From Acidobacteriota bacterium (GTDB lineage: Bacteria > Acidobacteriota > Thermoanaerobaculia > Gp7-AA8): a stretch of 64,000 nt of DNA. How positions within the stretch are numbered: position 1 is the first letter of the stretch; each line of letters starts with the position of its first letter. The stretch lies in contig JAJPHC010000037.1 in NCBI GenBank assembly GCA_021325515.1, forward strand, positions 1-64,000. The letters run 5' to 3'. Below are positions 56,648-64,000 of this stretch, one piece after another. The notes below the pieces were generated by a model. That model had not been told where the DNA came from and did not search any database. It was given only the letters and a program-made list of their open reading frames with translations. A program made the translations under genes and the position numbers.

Positions 56648-56857
56648 ATGCGCACGGCCGCTATCTTTCTTCTTCGCTTCTACAAGCGATTCATTTCGCC
56701 CTGGCTGCCGCCGATGTGCCGCTTCGAGCCGACCTGCTCGATCTACATGATGCAGGCCATCGAAAAATACGGAATTCTCCGCGGCGGATGGCTCGGCCTT
56801 CGCCGGCTGTCCCGTTGTCACGTCTTCAATCCGGGAGGTTGGGATCCGGTTCCCTGA
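56648..56857 (+). CDS. yidD: Membrane protein insertion efficiency factor YidD
   Basis: This is a 69-residue protein. [22 protein letters not shown] and [29 protein letters not shown] hold the family's conserved Cys and aromatic residues. An amphipathic N-terminal helix associates with the inner membrane. It lies between rnpA and yidC, the normal position, and supports YidC-dependent insertion. Confidence 0.96.
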   Translation: MRTAAIFLLRFYKRFISPWLPPMCRFEPTCSIYMMQAIEKYGILRGGWLGLRRLSRCHVFNPGGWDPVP

Positions 56858-56860
56858 CGA

Positions 56861-58549
56861 ATGGAAAAAAGAATCTTTCTGGCAGTTCTCCTTTCCCTCG
56901 CGATTCTGATCGCGTATGGACAGATCGCGCCGATGCTGTTTCCCGAGCTGGCGCATAAACCCTCGCCGGCGACGGCGACAGCCGGTACGAGCACCGCACC
57001 CGGCAAGAGCGAGCCGTCGAAACCGGCATCGAGCACCACGGGCACCACGGGTACCACGAGCAGCGTCGCGGCAGCAGTCGTACCGACGCCGGCAACTTCC
57101 GCTGCGGTGCCCCTGGCGAACGTGAGCGCCGCGGTGCAGAAGAACACCGCGATCGATACGCCGCTCTTCATCGCGACGTTCTCGAATCGAGGCGCGCAGC
57201 TCGTGTCGTTCAAGCTGAAGCGCTACACGACTTCCAAAGGAGAGCTGGTCGAGCTCGTCAAGACTCGGCCTGCCGGCAGATCGGACTATCCGTTTGCGAT
57301 CGTCACGACGACGCGCCCCTTGGCCGATGAACTGAATTCGGCTCTCTGGGATGTCAGCGAGTCGCATGAAGGCGCGAATACGATGCTCCAGTATCGCTAC
57401 GCGCGCAACGGTGTCTCGGCAACGAAGACATTCAAAGTTGGCCCGGAGTACCTTTTCAAGTTTGCGGTGAATCTCACTCCCGCGGTTCCGTACCGCGTCG
57501 AGACAGGCCCCGGCATCCACGCGCTTGGCAAGGACGAAGGGCAGAGCCAGTTGACGATCACCGGCAACGGACTTGTTCAGCAGAACGACAAGCTCGAGGT
57601 CTTCAAGCGCGAGAAGATCGACCATCTGCAGGTCTTCGGGCCGGATGCACAGTTCGTGGCGCTCGAAGACAACTACTTTCTCAGCGTGCTGCGTCCGGAG
57701 AAAGCAAGCGGTGCGGTGCTGAACCGCTTCGATGAAGCCGGGCCGAAGCCGGGTGTGAAGCAGCGAGAGCTCTACGCGGCATTGAACGCAACGCAGGACG
57801 GCAACGTCGCTGGAGACGCGTTCTTCGGACCGAAGGAAGCGGACATCGTCGACAAGTACGGCCTCGAGCGCACGCTGCAATTCGGGACGTTCGGTGTCAT
57901 TGCGCGCTTCTTTCTGTTCGCGCTGAAGTGGATCAACCAGACCACGCACAACTGGGGTTGGGCGATCATCGTGATGACGATTCTCATCAAGATCGTTCTC
58001 TACCCTCTTCAGCACAAGAGCATCGTGTCGATGCGGAAGTCGCAGAAGCTGCAGCCGAAGGTTGAGGCGATCAAGGCCCGTTACAAGAAGGCCAAGTCCG
58101 ATCCGGAACAGCGGCAGAAGATGAACGTGGAGGTGATGAAGCTGTATCAGAGCGAGGGCGTCAACCCGATGGGTGGATGCCTTCCGATGCTGCTTCAGTT
58201 GCCGATTTTCTGGGGCTTCTACGGACTCCTCTCACGCGCAATCGAGTTGCGCGGAGCGCCATTCATGGGGTGGATTCACGATCTGTCGGCGAAGGATCCC
58301 TACTACGTCACGCCGATTCTCATGACGATCGCGATGTTCATTCAGCAGTCGATTACGCCGACGACGGTCGACCCGGCGCAGAAGCGGATGTTCATGATCA
58401 TGCCGATCATGTTCTTCTTCTTCTTCAAAGAGCTACCGAGTGGTCTCGTTCTGTACTGGCTTGTTCAGAATGTCTTGACGGTGATCCAGCAATTGATCAT
58501 GAATAAGTGGTGGAAGGATCACCCGAGCGATCCGACCGGCAATGAATGA
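56861..58549 (+). CDS. yidC: Membrane protein insertase YidC
   Basis: This 562-residue inner-membrane protein has an N-terminal helix (~5-27), an Ala/Pro/Thr-rich linker (~35-95), the large periplasmic P1 beta-sandwich (~100-330) and the conserved five-helix insertase core. The core includes NWGWAIIVMTILIKIVLYPL with the groove Arg/Lys region, GCLPMLLQLPIFWGFY, and MFFFFFKELPSGLVLYWLVQN. P1 marks it as the Gram-negative form. Its last codons overlap a possible early khpB start. Confidence 0.98.
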   Translation: MEKRIFLAVLLSLAILIAYGQIAPMLFPELAHKPSPATATAGTSTAPGKSEPSKPASSTTGTTGTTSSVAAAVVPTPATSAAVPLANVSAAVQKNTAIDTPLFIATFSNRGAQLVSFKLKRYTTSKGELVELVKTRPAGRSDYPFAIVTTTRPLADELNSALWDVSESHEGANTMLQYRYARNGVSATKTFKVGPEYLFKFAVNLTPAVPYRVETGPGIHALGKDEGQSQLTITGNGLVQQNDKLEVFKREKIDHLQVFGPDAQFVALEDNYFLSVLRPEKASGAVLNRFDEAGPKPGVKQRELYAALNATQDGNVAGDAFFGPKEADIVDKYGLERTLQFGTFGVIARFFLFALKWINQTTHNWGWAIIVMTILIKIVLYPLQHKSIVSMRKSQKLQPKVEAIKARYKKAKSDPEQRQKMNVEVMKLYQSEGVNPMGGCLPMLLQLPIFWGFYGLLSRAIELRGAPFMGWIHDLSAKDPYYVTPILMTIAMFIQQSITPTTVDPAQKRMFMIMPIMFFFFFKELPSGLVLYWLVQNVLTVIQQLIMNKWWKDHPSDPTGNE

Positions 58550-58563
58550 TCGGTGAGGGCCTG

Positions 58564-59460
58564 ATGCAGCGATTCGAGGGAAAGAATCTGGAAGAGGCGC
58601 TGAGCCATGCGGCGGAAGCGCTGGGAGTCGAGCGGTATCGTCTTCGCCACGCGGTTCTCACCGAAAAGCGAGGCTTTCTCGGTGGTGTCAAGCGCGTGGT
58701 GATCGAGGCAGAGGTGAACGAGCACGCAACCGAGCCTCCGGCCCAGGTTGCACCCGCACCCGCACCCGCACCTACACCTGCTCCGGCACCTGCAGCAGAA
58801 GCGAAGGTGTCCGCGCCTCCGCGCCGGGAGCGGCCGGCGAGGGGCGGACGCCGCAGCGCGGGAGGCGGCGGTGGGCGCCGCGAAGATCGGGGCCGAGGTT
58901 CGTCGCGCCGGCGGCAGCGAGACGATGACGGCGACAGCGATGCGCTGCGGCCGGGAGATTTCGCACAGTTCGCGGCAGAGGTTCCCGAGCAGGGACCGGA
59001 GTCTGAGGTAGCAGCAGCCGTGCACGCCTGGTGCGACGAGGTGCTTTCTCTCGCCAGGCTGGAGCTGACTGCGCGTACCGATGAAAACGAGTCGCAGGTG
59101 AACGTTCGCCTTTACGGCCGCGATGGACGCCGCGTGACCGATCGCGACGGCGAACTGCTCGATGCGCTGCAGGTTCTCGCGAACAAGTCGCTGGTCGGGC
59201 GGAAGGTCGAGAAGGATATCGAGCTCGATTGTGAGGACTTCAAAGCGCAGCGAGTGGAGAAGCTCGAGCTGCGGGCGCTGGAAATGGCCAACCGCGTGCG
59301 ACACGATGGCCGTGAAGTCCTTCTGCCGGCGATGAGCCCGATCGAGCGGCGGATCGTTCATATCGCATTGCGCGACGACGCCGATGTCACGACCGAGTCA
59401 CGCGGCGAAGGCTTCTTCAAGCGTGTGGCCATCATCCGGAAAACGGCGACCGAATCGTGA
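58564..59460 (+). CDS. khpB: RNA-binding protein KhpB (Jag)
   Basis: I prefer ATG 58564 (MQRFEGKNLEEALSHAAEALGV), preceded by GGTGAGG; ATG 58546, overlapping the yidC stop, would add six residues. The product has 298 residues. The Jag-N domain (~1-50) is followed by a low-complexity linker of Ala/Pro then Arg/Gly (~60-125), a KH domain (~150-225, with LYGRDGRRVTDRDGELLDALQVL) and a C-terminal R3H domain (SPIERRIVHIAL). The RG-rich linker is longer than usual and may itself bind RNA. Confidence 0.93.
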   Translation: MQRFEGKNLEEALSHAAEALGVERYRLRHAVLTEKRGFLGGVKRVVIEAEVNEHATEPPAQVAPAPAPAPTPAPAPAAEAKVSAPPRRERPARGGRRSAGGGGGRREDRGRGSSRRRQRDDDGDSDALRPGDFAQFAAEVPEQGPESEVAAAVHAWCDEVLSLARLELTARTDENESQVNVRLYGRDGRRVTDRDGELLDALQVLANKSLVGRKVEKDIELDCEDFKAQRVEKLELRALEMANRVRHDGREVLLPAMSPIERRIVHIALRDDADVTTESRGEGFFKRVAIIRKTATES

Positions 59461-60773
59461 ACGGATCGCTCACCGACACGATCGTCGCTCCGGCGACGCC
59501 GGTCGGTCGAAGCGCGCTCGCCATCGTACGGATCGACGGACCGCAGAGCTCTGCGATCCTGGAAAGCCTCGGCTGTTCACCGCTCCCCGACGAGCGTCAC
59601 GCAGTGTTCGTGCGCCTGAAGAAGGACGGGGAGCTTCTCGACGAATGCGTGGCGATTCGCTATCTCGCTCCACGCTCATTCACGGGAAACGATCTCGTCG
59701 AGCTGACGCTGCACGGCAATCCGCTGCTGGTGCAACGCGTGGTTAGTGCGGCCATCTCGCATGGCGCGCGGATGGCGGAGCCGGGAGAGTTCACCGAGCG
59801 AGCGGTCGTGAACGGGAAGCTGGATCTCGTGCAGGCGGAATCCGTGGCAGACCTGATCAACGCCCGCACTCCCCTTCAGGCAAAGCTCTCGCTCTCGAAC
59901 CTCGGCGGATCATTGAGCGAAACGGCTGGCAGGCTTCGCGAGGGATTGCTGTACGTGATCTCGAGACTCGAAGCAGCCCTCGATTTCAGCGAGGAGGGCT
60001 ACTCGTTCATCGAACGCGATGATGCGATCGCTCGCGTCGACGAAAGTCTCAACGGGGTTCAGCGGCTCAACGATACCTTCAGGCGAGGAGTCGCGAGCAC
60101 GCGAGGTCTGGAAGCGGTGATCATCGGACGGCCGAATGCCGGGAAGTCGACGCTGCTGAACCGTCTGGTCGGAAGCGAGCGGTCGATCGTCACGCCCGTG
60201 GCGGGAACGACGCGCGACATTGTGCGGGAGACGATCGAGCTGGGTGGACTGCCGGTAACGCTTTCGGACACGGCGGGGCTGCGTGACAGCGATGACGTGG
60301 TTGAGTCGATCGGAATCGATCGCGCGCGCGAGGCGGCCAGGCGGGCAGACATCATTCTCCAGTTGATCGATGCGACGGCGCCCGATGAAGAGCCGGTCGA
60401 GACATCCGCGGCCGTGATCCGTGTTTACACCAAGTCGGACCTGGCGGATGTTCCCGAAGGAGAACTGGGAATCAGCGTGCCGGCGGAGCGGGGAATCGAA
60501 GAGTTGCTTGCGCGGCTCGATGCCGTTGTACGGGATCAATTCGTCGCGCCCGAGGGGTCGGCGGTGCTGGTGAACGAACGGCAGCGTCTGGCGGCGGTCG
60601 AAGCGGAGTCGGCACTGAGGGCCGCGCGCTTCTCGCTGGCAGACGGAAGTAGCGAGGAGATCGTGCTGGTCGATTTGTATCGGGCGGCCACGGCGCTTGC
60701 GGCGCTGACCGGCGGGATCTCAAATAGCGACGTAATAACTGAAATATTCTCTAAATTCTGTATTGGGAAGTAG
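59457..60773 (+). CDS. mnmE: tRNA modification GTPase MnmE
   Basis: This 438-residue GTPase works with MnmG to modify uridine 34 of certain tRNAs. GTG 59457 overlaps the khpB stop. The N-terminal domain binds the folate donor (DTIVAPATPVGRSALAIVRI). The G domain has G1 GRPNAGKSTLLN, G3 DTAGL and G4-like TKSD. The C-terminal CIGK supplies the conserved Cys. Confidence 0.98.
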   Translation: MNGSLTDTIVAPATPVGRSALAIVRIDGPQSSAILESLGCSPLPDERHAVFVRLKKDGELLDECVAIRYLAPRSFTGNDLVELTLHGNPLLVQRVVSAAISHGARMAEPGEFTERAVVNGKLDLVQAESVADLINARTPLQAKLSLSNLGGSLSETAGRLREGLLYVISRLEAALDFSEEGYSFIERDDAIARVDESLNGVQRLNDTFRRGVASTRGLEAVIIGRPNAGKSTLLNRLVGSERSIVTPVAGTTRDIVRETIELGGLPVTLSDTAGLRDSDDVVESIGIDRAREAARRADIILQLIDATAPDEEPVETSAAVIRVYTKSDLADVPEGELGISVPAERGIEELLARLDAVVRDQFVAPEGSAVLVNERQRLAAVEAESALRAARFSLADGSSEEIVLVDLYRAATALAALTGGISNSDVITEIFSKFCIGK

Positions 60774-60788
60774 TTCGCGTCTGCGATC

Positions 60789-60804
60789 TGTTCCACGTGG
60801 AACA
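60789..60804. promoter_or_regulatory. parS-like centromere site 1
   Basis: TGTTCCACGTGGAACA is a perfect 16-bp palindrome matching the ParB-binding consensus TGTTNCACGTGNAACA at every fixed position. Its last base is the A of the mnmG start codon. Confidence 0.9.
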
Positions 60805-62672
60805 TGTCGCGATTCGACGTCGTCGTCATCGGTGGTGGCCACGCTGGAGCAGAGGCTGCGCGCGTCTGTGCGCGCGGCGGCGCTCGCGTGGCGCTGGTTA
60901 CTATGATGCGCGAGGCGATCGGCCGGATGTCTTGCAACCCGGCGATCGGCGGCCTCGCGAAGGGCAATCTCGTCAAAGAGATCGATGCGCTCGGCGGGTT
61001 GATGGGCGAAGCCACGGATCGCGCCGGGATTCAGTTCAAGGTCCTGAACCGGTCCAAGGGTCCGGCCGTCCAGGGGCCGCGTGCGCAGTGTGACCGTGAT
61101 CTCTACTCAGCTGCCGTCCGCGCCATCCTGGATGCCGAGCCGAACATCACCGTCGTCGAAGGCGCAGTGACCGCGGTCTCGCCCGGATTCGTGGTCGCTC
61201 TCGGCGATGGCTCAACGCTCCACGCGAAGGCAGTCGTCATCACCACGGGAACGTTTCTCCGCGCCCTCATGCATTCGGGCGAGACTCGAACTCAGGGGGG
61301 TCGTTTCGGAGAGCCGTCCGCCGAGGGATTGTCGGACTCGCTTCGGGCTTTCGGTCTCGAGCTCGGCAGGTTGAAGACCGGCACACCGCCCCGCGTCGCG
61401 AAGGACAGCGTCGACTTCTCCCGGCTCGAGGAAGCTCCCGGCGACCCCGTCCCTCGCCCCTTCTCCATCCTGACGGATGCCCTGCCACAGCCCCAGGTCC
61501 TGTGTCATTTGACGTACACGTCCGATGCTGCGCACAACCTCATTCGTTCGAATTTGCATCGCGCGCCCATGTACTCGGGTCAGATCCGCGCGACCGGTCC
61601 TCGCTATTGTCCCTCCATCGAAGACAAGGTCGTCCGCTTCGCCGACAAGGAGCGCCACCAGGTCTTCGTCGAGCCCGAGGGCCTTGAGCATCCCTGGCTC
61701 TACATGAACGGGATTTCCACCTCGCTTCCCGCCGACGTGCAGGATCGAGTGGTCCGCTCCCTTCCCGGATTCGAACAGGCGACGATTGCCCGCTACGGCT
61801 ACGCCGTCGAGTATGACTATGTGAACCCGCAGCAGCTCGACCCAGGCCTCCAGGTACGCGGCGTCGCGGGACTCTTTCTCGCGGGACAGATCAACGGCAC
61901 TTCCGGTTATGAAGAGGCGGCCGCGCAGGGATTGCTGGCCGGAATCAACGCTCTGCAGTTTGTCCGCGAGGAGAATCCGCTGGTTCTTCGCCGGGATCAG
62001 GCATACACCGGCGTCATGATCGACGACCTCATCACCCTCGGTACCGAAGAGCCGTATCGGATGTTCACGAGTCGCGCCGAACACCGCCTTCTCCTTGGAT
62101 GCGACTCCGTCTATGAGCGCCTGACTCCGATCGCCGAGCGTCTTCGGATCCTCGATCGTGAACGGCTGCGCCGTGTCGAGGCGCGGATTTCCCGAATCGC
62201 GAGAGCGCGGGAAGTCACCGCAACCCCTCTCACGCCAGACAAGACGACCCTCGAGTGGCTCCGCGAGGCGGGGCTTTCCCTGTCGGAGAAGAGCTCCGTC
62301 GAGAGGCTGATGCAGCGCCATGACTTCGATCTCGACGCCTTCCTGATGCGGGCCGGGACCGCACTGCCGAAGGTGGTGTCTGCACTCCGCGAACTGACGG
62401 AAGAGGAGCGCGAAAGCGTCGTCAGTGCCGCGCGGTACTCGGGCTACATCGAGCGCCAGAGGCGCGAAGCGGACAAAGTGTCCGCGGATGAGGAGTTGAG
62501 GATTCCGGCCACGATGACCTATGGGCTTCCAGGTTTGTCGCGCGAGATGACGGAGAAGTTGTCGTCGATCCGGCCTGCGTCGCTGGGACAGGCGAGCCGG
62601 ATACCCGGTGTTACCCCGGCCGCAATCGCAATTCTGCGCATGCACCTGCGCCGGTCCGTAGATGTCCGATGA
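60804..62672 (+). CDS. mnmG: tRNA uridine-5-carboxymethylaminomethyl modification enzyme MnmG
   Basis: This 622-residue FAD enzyme partners MnmE. FAD-binding VVIGGGHAGAEAA lies at ~5-17; MSCNPAIGGLAKG, GTFLRALMHSGE and RSNLHRAPMYSGQI are family signatures. The C-terminal helical domain binds MnmE and tRNA and is complete. Its start codon touches a parS-like palindrome, so ParB loading could influence its translation region. The stop overlaps the rsmG start by four bases. Confidence 0.98.
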   Translation: MSRFDVVVIGGGHAGAEAARVCARGGARVALVTMMREAIGRMSCNPAIGGLAKGNLVKEIDALGGLMGEATDRAGIQFKVLNRSKGPAVQGPRAQCDRDLYSAAVRAILDAEPNITVVEGAVTAVSPGFVVALGDGSTLHAKAVVITTGTFLRALMHSGETRTQGGRFGEPSAEGLSDSLRAFGLELGRLKTGTPPRVAKDSVDFSRLEEAPGDPVPRPFSILTDALPQPQVLCHLTYTSDAAHNLIRSNLHRAPMYSGQIRATGPRYCPSIEDKVVRFADKERHQVFVEPEGLEHPWLYMNGISTSLPADVQDRVVRSLPGFEQATIARYGYAVEYDYVNPQQLDPGLQVRGVAGLFLAGQINGTSGYEEAAAQGLLAGINALQFVREENPLVLRRDQAYTGVMIDDLITLGTEEPYRMFTSRAEHRLLLGCDSVYERLTPIAERLRILDRERLRRVEARISRIARAREVTATPLTPDKTTLEWLREAGLSLSEKSSVERLMQRHDFDLDAFLMRAGTALPKVVSALRELTEEERESVVSAARYSGYIERQRREADKVSADEELRIPATMTYGLPGLSREMTEKLSSIRPASLGQASRIPGVTPAAIAILRMHLRRSVDVR

Positions 62673-63250
62673 ATCCGTTGATTAACGTTTATCGACAGCT
62701 CCTGCTCGCCTGGAACGAGAAGATCAACCTGATCGGGCCGGAAGCGCGGGAGCATCTCGACGAGCACATCGCCGAGGCGGTCGCGGCGGCTGGCATTCTG
62801 AATCCTGTGGGAGAGGTGCTCGACTTCGGTTCCGGAGGGGGGCTGCCGGCAATTCCGATGGCGCTCACGTCGCCGCAGGCGCGCTTTCATCTGGTCGAAG
62901 CGGATCAGAAGAAATGGGCGTTTCTGAAGCATGTGGTGCGGGAAACCGGATTGAACGCCCGCGTGTACGGTGATAGATTGTCGCGCGCTCTGGAGCGGTT
63001 CCCGCCTGATCTGAAATTCTCTCTCGTCACCTCCCGTGCCGTAGGAAGTCCTGAAGAGTGGGTGCCGTCACTGGAGCCGCATCTGGCGGAGGGAGCCCGT
63101 GTGGCACTGTTCCAGGGGTCGTCCGCCGTACCCGAAATCAGAGGTTTCGAGCGAGGAGAAACGTTCCGTCTGCCGCGTGGCGACGCGAATTACCTCGTCA
63201 TCTTGAACGTTCCACGTGGAACACGCGAATGCGGAAAATCATCTCTCTAG
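62669..63250 (+). CDS. rsmG: 16S rRNA (guanine-527-N7)-methyltransferase RsmG
   Basis: This 193-residue methyltransferase uses SAM to methylate 16S rRNA. LLLAWNEKINLIGPE is the N-terminal signature, VLDFGSGGGLPAIPMAL the SAM-binding loop, LVEADQKKWAFLKHV the acidic strand and VTSRAVGSPEEW the catalytic region. The last 22 bases overlap parA, and the codons for NVPRGT encode the second parS-like site. Confidence 0.96.
   Translation: MNPLINVYRQLLLAWNEKINLIGPEAREHLDEHIAEAVAAAGILNPVGEVLDFGSGGGLPAIPMALTSPQARFHLVEADQKKWAFLKHVVRETGLNARVYGDRLSRALERFPPDLKFSLVTSRAVGSPEEWVPSLEPHLAEGARVALFQGSSAVPEIRGFERGETFRLPRGDANYLVILNVPRGTRECGKSSL
63208..63223. promoter_or_regulatory. parS-like centromere site 2
   Basis: CGTTCCACGTGGAACA differs from the perfect palindrome at 60789-60804 only at its first base. 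It lies inside the end of rsmG, six bases before the parA start, where ParB binding could regulate parA. Confidence 0.85.
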
Positions 63251-63999
63251 CGAATCAGAAGGGTGGCGTCGGAAAGACGACGACGGCGATCAATCTCGGC
63301 GCCTCGCTCGCCGCCTGTGAACGCCGCGTCCTCCTGATCGACCTCGACCCTCAGGCGAACGCCACCTCCGGCGTCGGAATCGGTAAGAACGAAGAGAAGA
63401 CGATGTACAACGTTCTGACCGAGGGAATGAAGCTGAAGGAAGTCATCCGGGAGACCGAGCTTCCAACGTTCTACATCGCCCCCTCCGGCGTTGATCTCGT
63501 CGGTGCGGAGCTCGAGCTGAGCGATGCGATCGGCCGCGAATTTCACCTTCGCCGCGCCCTTCAGGACGTCAACGGCGACTTCGACTACATCCTCATCGAC
63601 TCCCCTCCCTCGCTTGGTCTTCTCACGATCAACGGTCTGACGGCGGCAAACTCCGTCGTCGTTCCGATGCAGTGCGAATATTTCGCGCTCGAGGGGATCT
63701 CGCAACTCGTGAACACCATCGATCGCGTTCGGGATCTTCTGAATCCCGGGCTCGACATCGAAGGCATCGTCCTGACGATGTATGACGACCGGATGAACCT
63801 CTCCAGGCAGGTCGCCGAGGAAGTGCGCAGCCACTTCGGCCCCAAAGTCTACGAGACCATCATCCCGCGCAACGTTCGCCTTGGCGAAGCGCCCTCCTTC
63901 GGCAAACCCATTATTCTTTACGACATCCGTTCCCGCGGCAGCGAGGCCTACATCAGCCTCGCGAAGGAAATCATCCAGCGCGCGGAGACAGTCATCTGA
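63229..63999 (+). CDS. parA: Chromosome partitioning ATPase ParA (Soj)
   Basis: The start at 63229 (MRKIISLANQKGGVGKTTT) gives 256 residues. The deviant Walker A KGGVGKTTT with its signature Lys is at ~11-19. LLIDLDPQANATSG and YILIDSPPSLGLLTING are the other motifs. It lacks the N-terminal DNA-binding domain of plasmid type Ia ParA, as expected for a chromosomal form. It should move ParB-parS complexes. parB is expected just beyond the window. Confidence 0.98.
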   Translation: MRKIISLANQKGGVGKTTTAINLGASLAACERRVLLIDLDPQANATSGVGIGKNEEKTMYNVLTEGMKLKEVIRETELPTFYIAPSGVDLVGAELELSDAIGREFHLRRALQDVNGDFDYILIDSPPSLGLLTINGLTAANSVVVPMQCEYFALEGISQLVNTIDRVRDLLNPGLDIEGIVLTMYDDRMNLSRQVAEEVRSHFGPKVYETIIPRNVRLGEAPSFGKPIILYDIRSRGSEAYISLAKEIIQRAETVI

Positions 64000-64000
64000 G

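Overview
The window is one GC-rich bacterial chromosome segment that includes the replication-origin neighbourhood. Several traits point to a Gram-negative lineage, most likely Acidobacteriota: a 982-residue TonB-dependent receptor with an N-terminal carboxypeptidase-regulatory-like domain, a soluble Ser/Thr kinase fused to a TolB-like region and TPRs, an Oar-like outer-membrane style, and a GC-rich core genome. No rRNA is present, so the phylum is an inference (moderate confidence).

Layout. 1-920: end of an integron-type cassette array, with one cassette gene between attC-like sites. 921-7290: a GH18/deacetylase/glycosyltransferase fusion, an ABC exporter pair and a secreted protein. 7339-20309: an accessory island. 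It holds an esterase, two ATP-grasp-type ligases, a carboxylate-amine ligase and a class I glutamine amidotransferase, wrapped around a glycan export cluster (DegT aminotransferase, GNAT, deacetylase, Wzt/Wzm-like ABC, tandem GT4), and it ends in a UdgX-type uracil-DNA glycosylase. 20298-27905: membrane-fused spermidine synthase-like protein, recA, an RluA-family enzyme, hslVU and a hemerythrin. 27902-31624: a TetR-controlled HlyD/ABC-2 efflux operon with a well-formed promoter-operator. 31648-37604: TonB receptor, aldehyde dehydrogenase, OsmC, ACT and ArsR genes.

37601-44167 is the most unusual region. A complete B12-type radical SAM protein of the RiPP-maturase type is followed by a 50-residue Lys/Ala/Pro-rich peptide gene and a hairpin. 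Beyond a kinase gene, and on the opposite strand, a truncated paralogue of the same radical SAM protein is followed by a 16-residue Lys-rich peptide gene with a strong ribosome binding site and an intrinsic terminator. A decayed HlyD gene and tRNA-Asn lie next to it. I propose this as a pair of RiPP loci with very short, lysine-led precursors, one intact and one decaying.

44353-64000 is core genome: a DNPH1-like hydrolase, RNase G, then gyrA-gyrB-recF-dnaN-dnaA reading leftward and rpmH-rnpA-yidD-yidC-khpB-mnmE-mnmG-rsmG-parA reading rightward. This is the ancestral oriC gene order. DnaA-box-like sites lie on both sides of dnaA, and two parS-like palindromes lie just before mnmG and parA.
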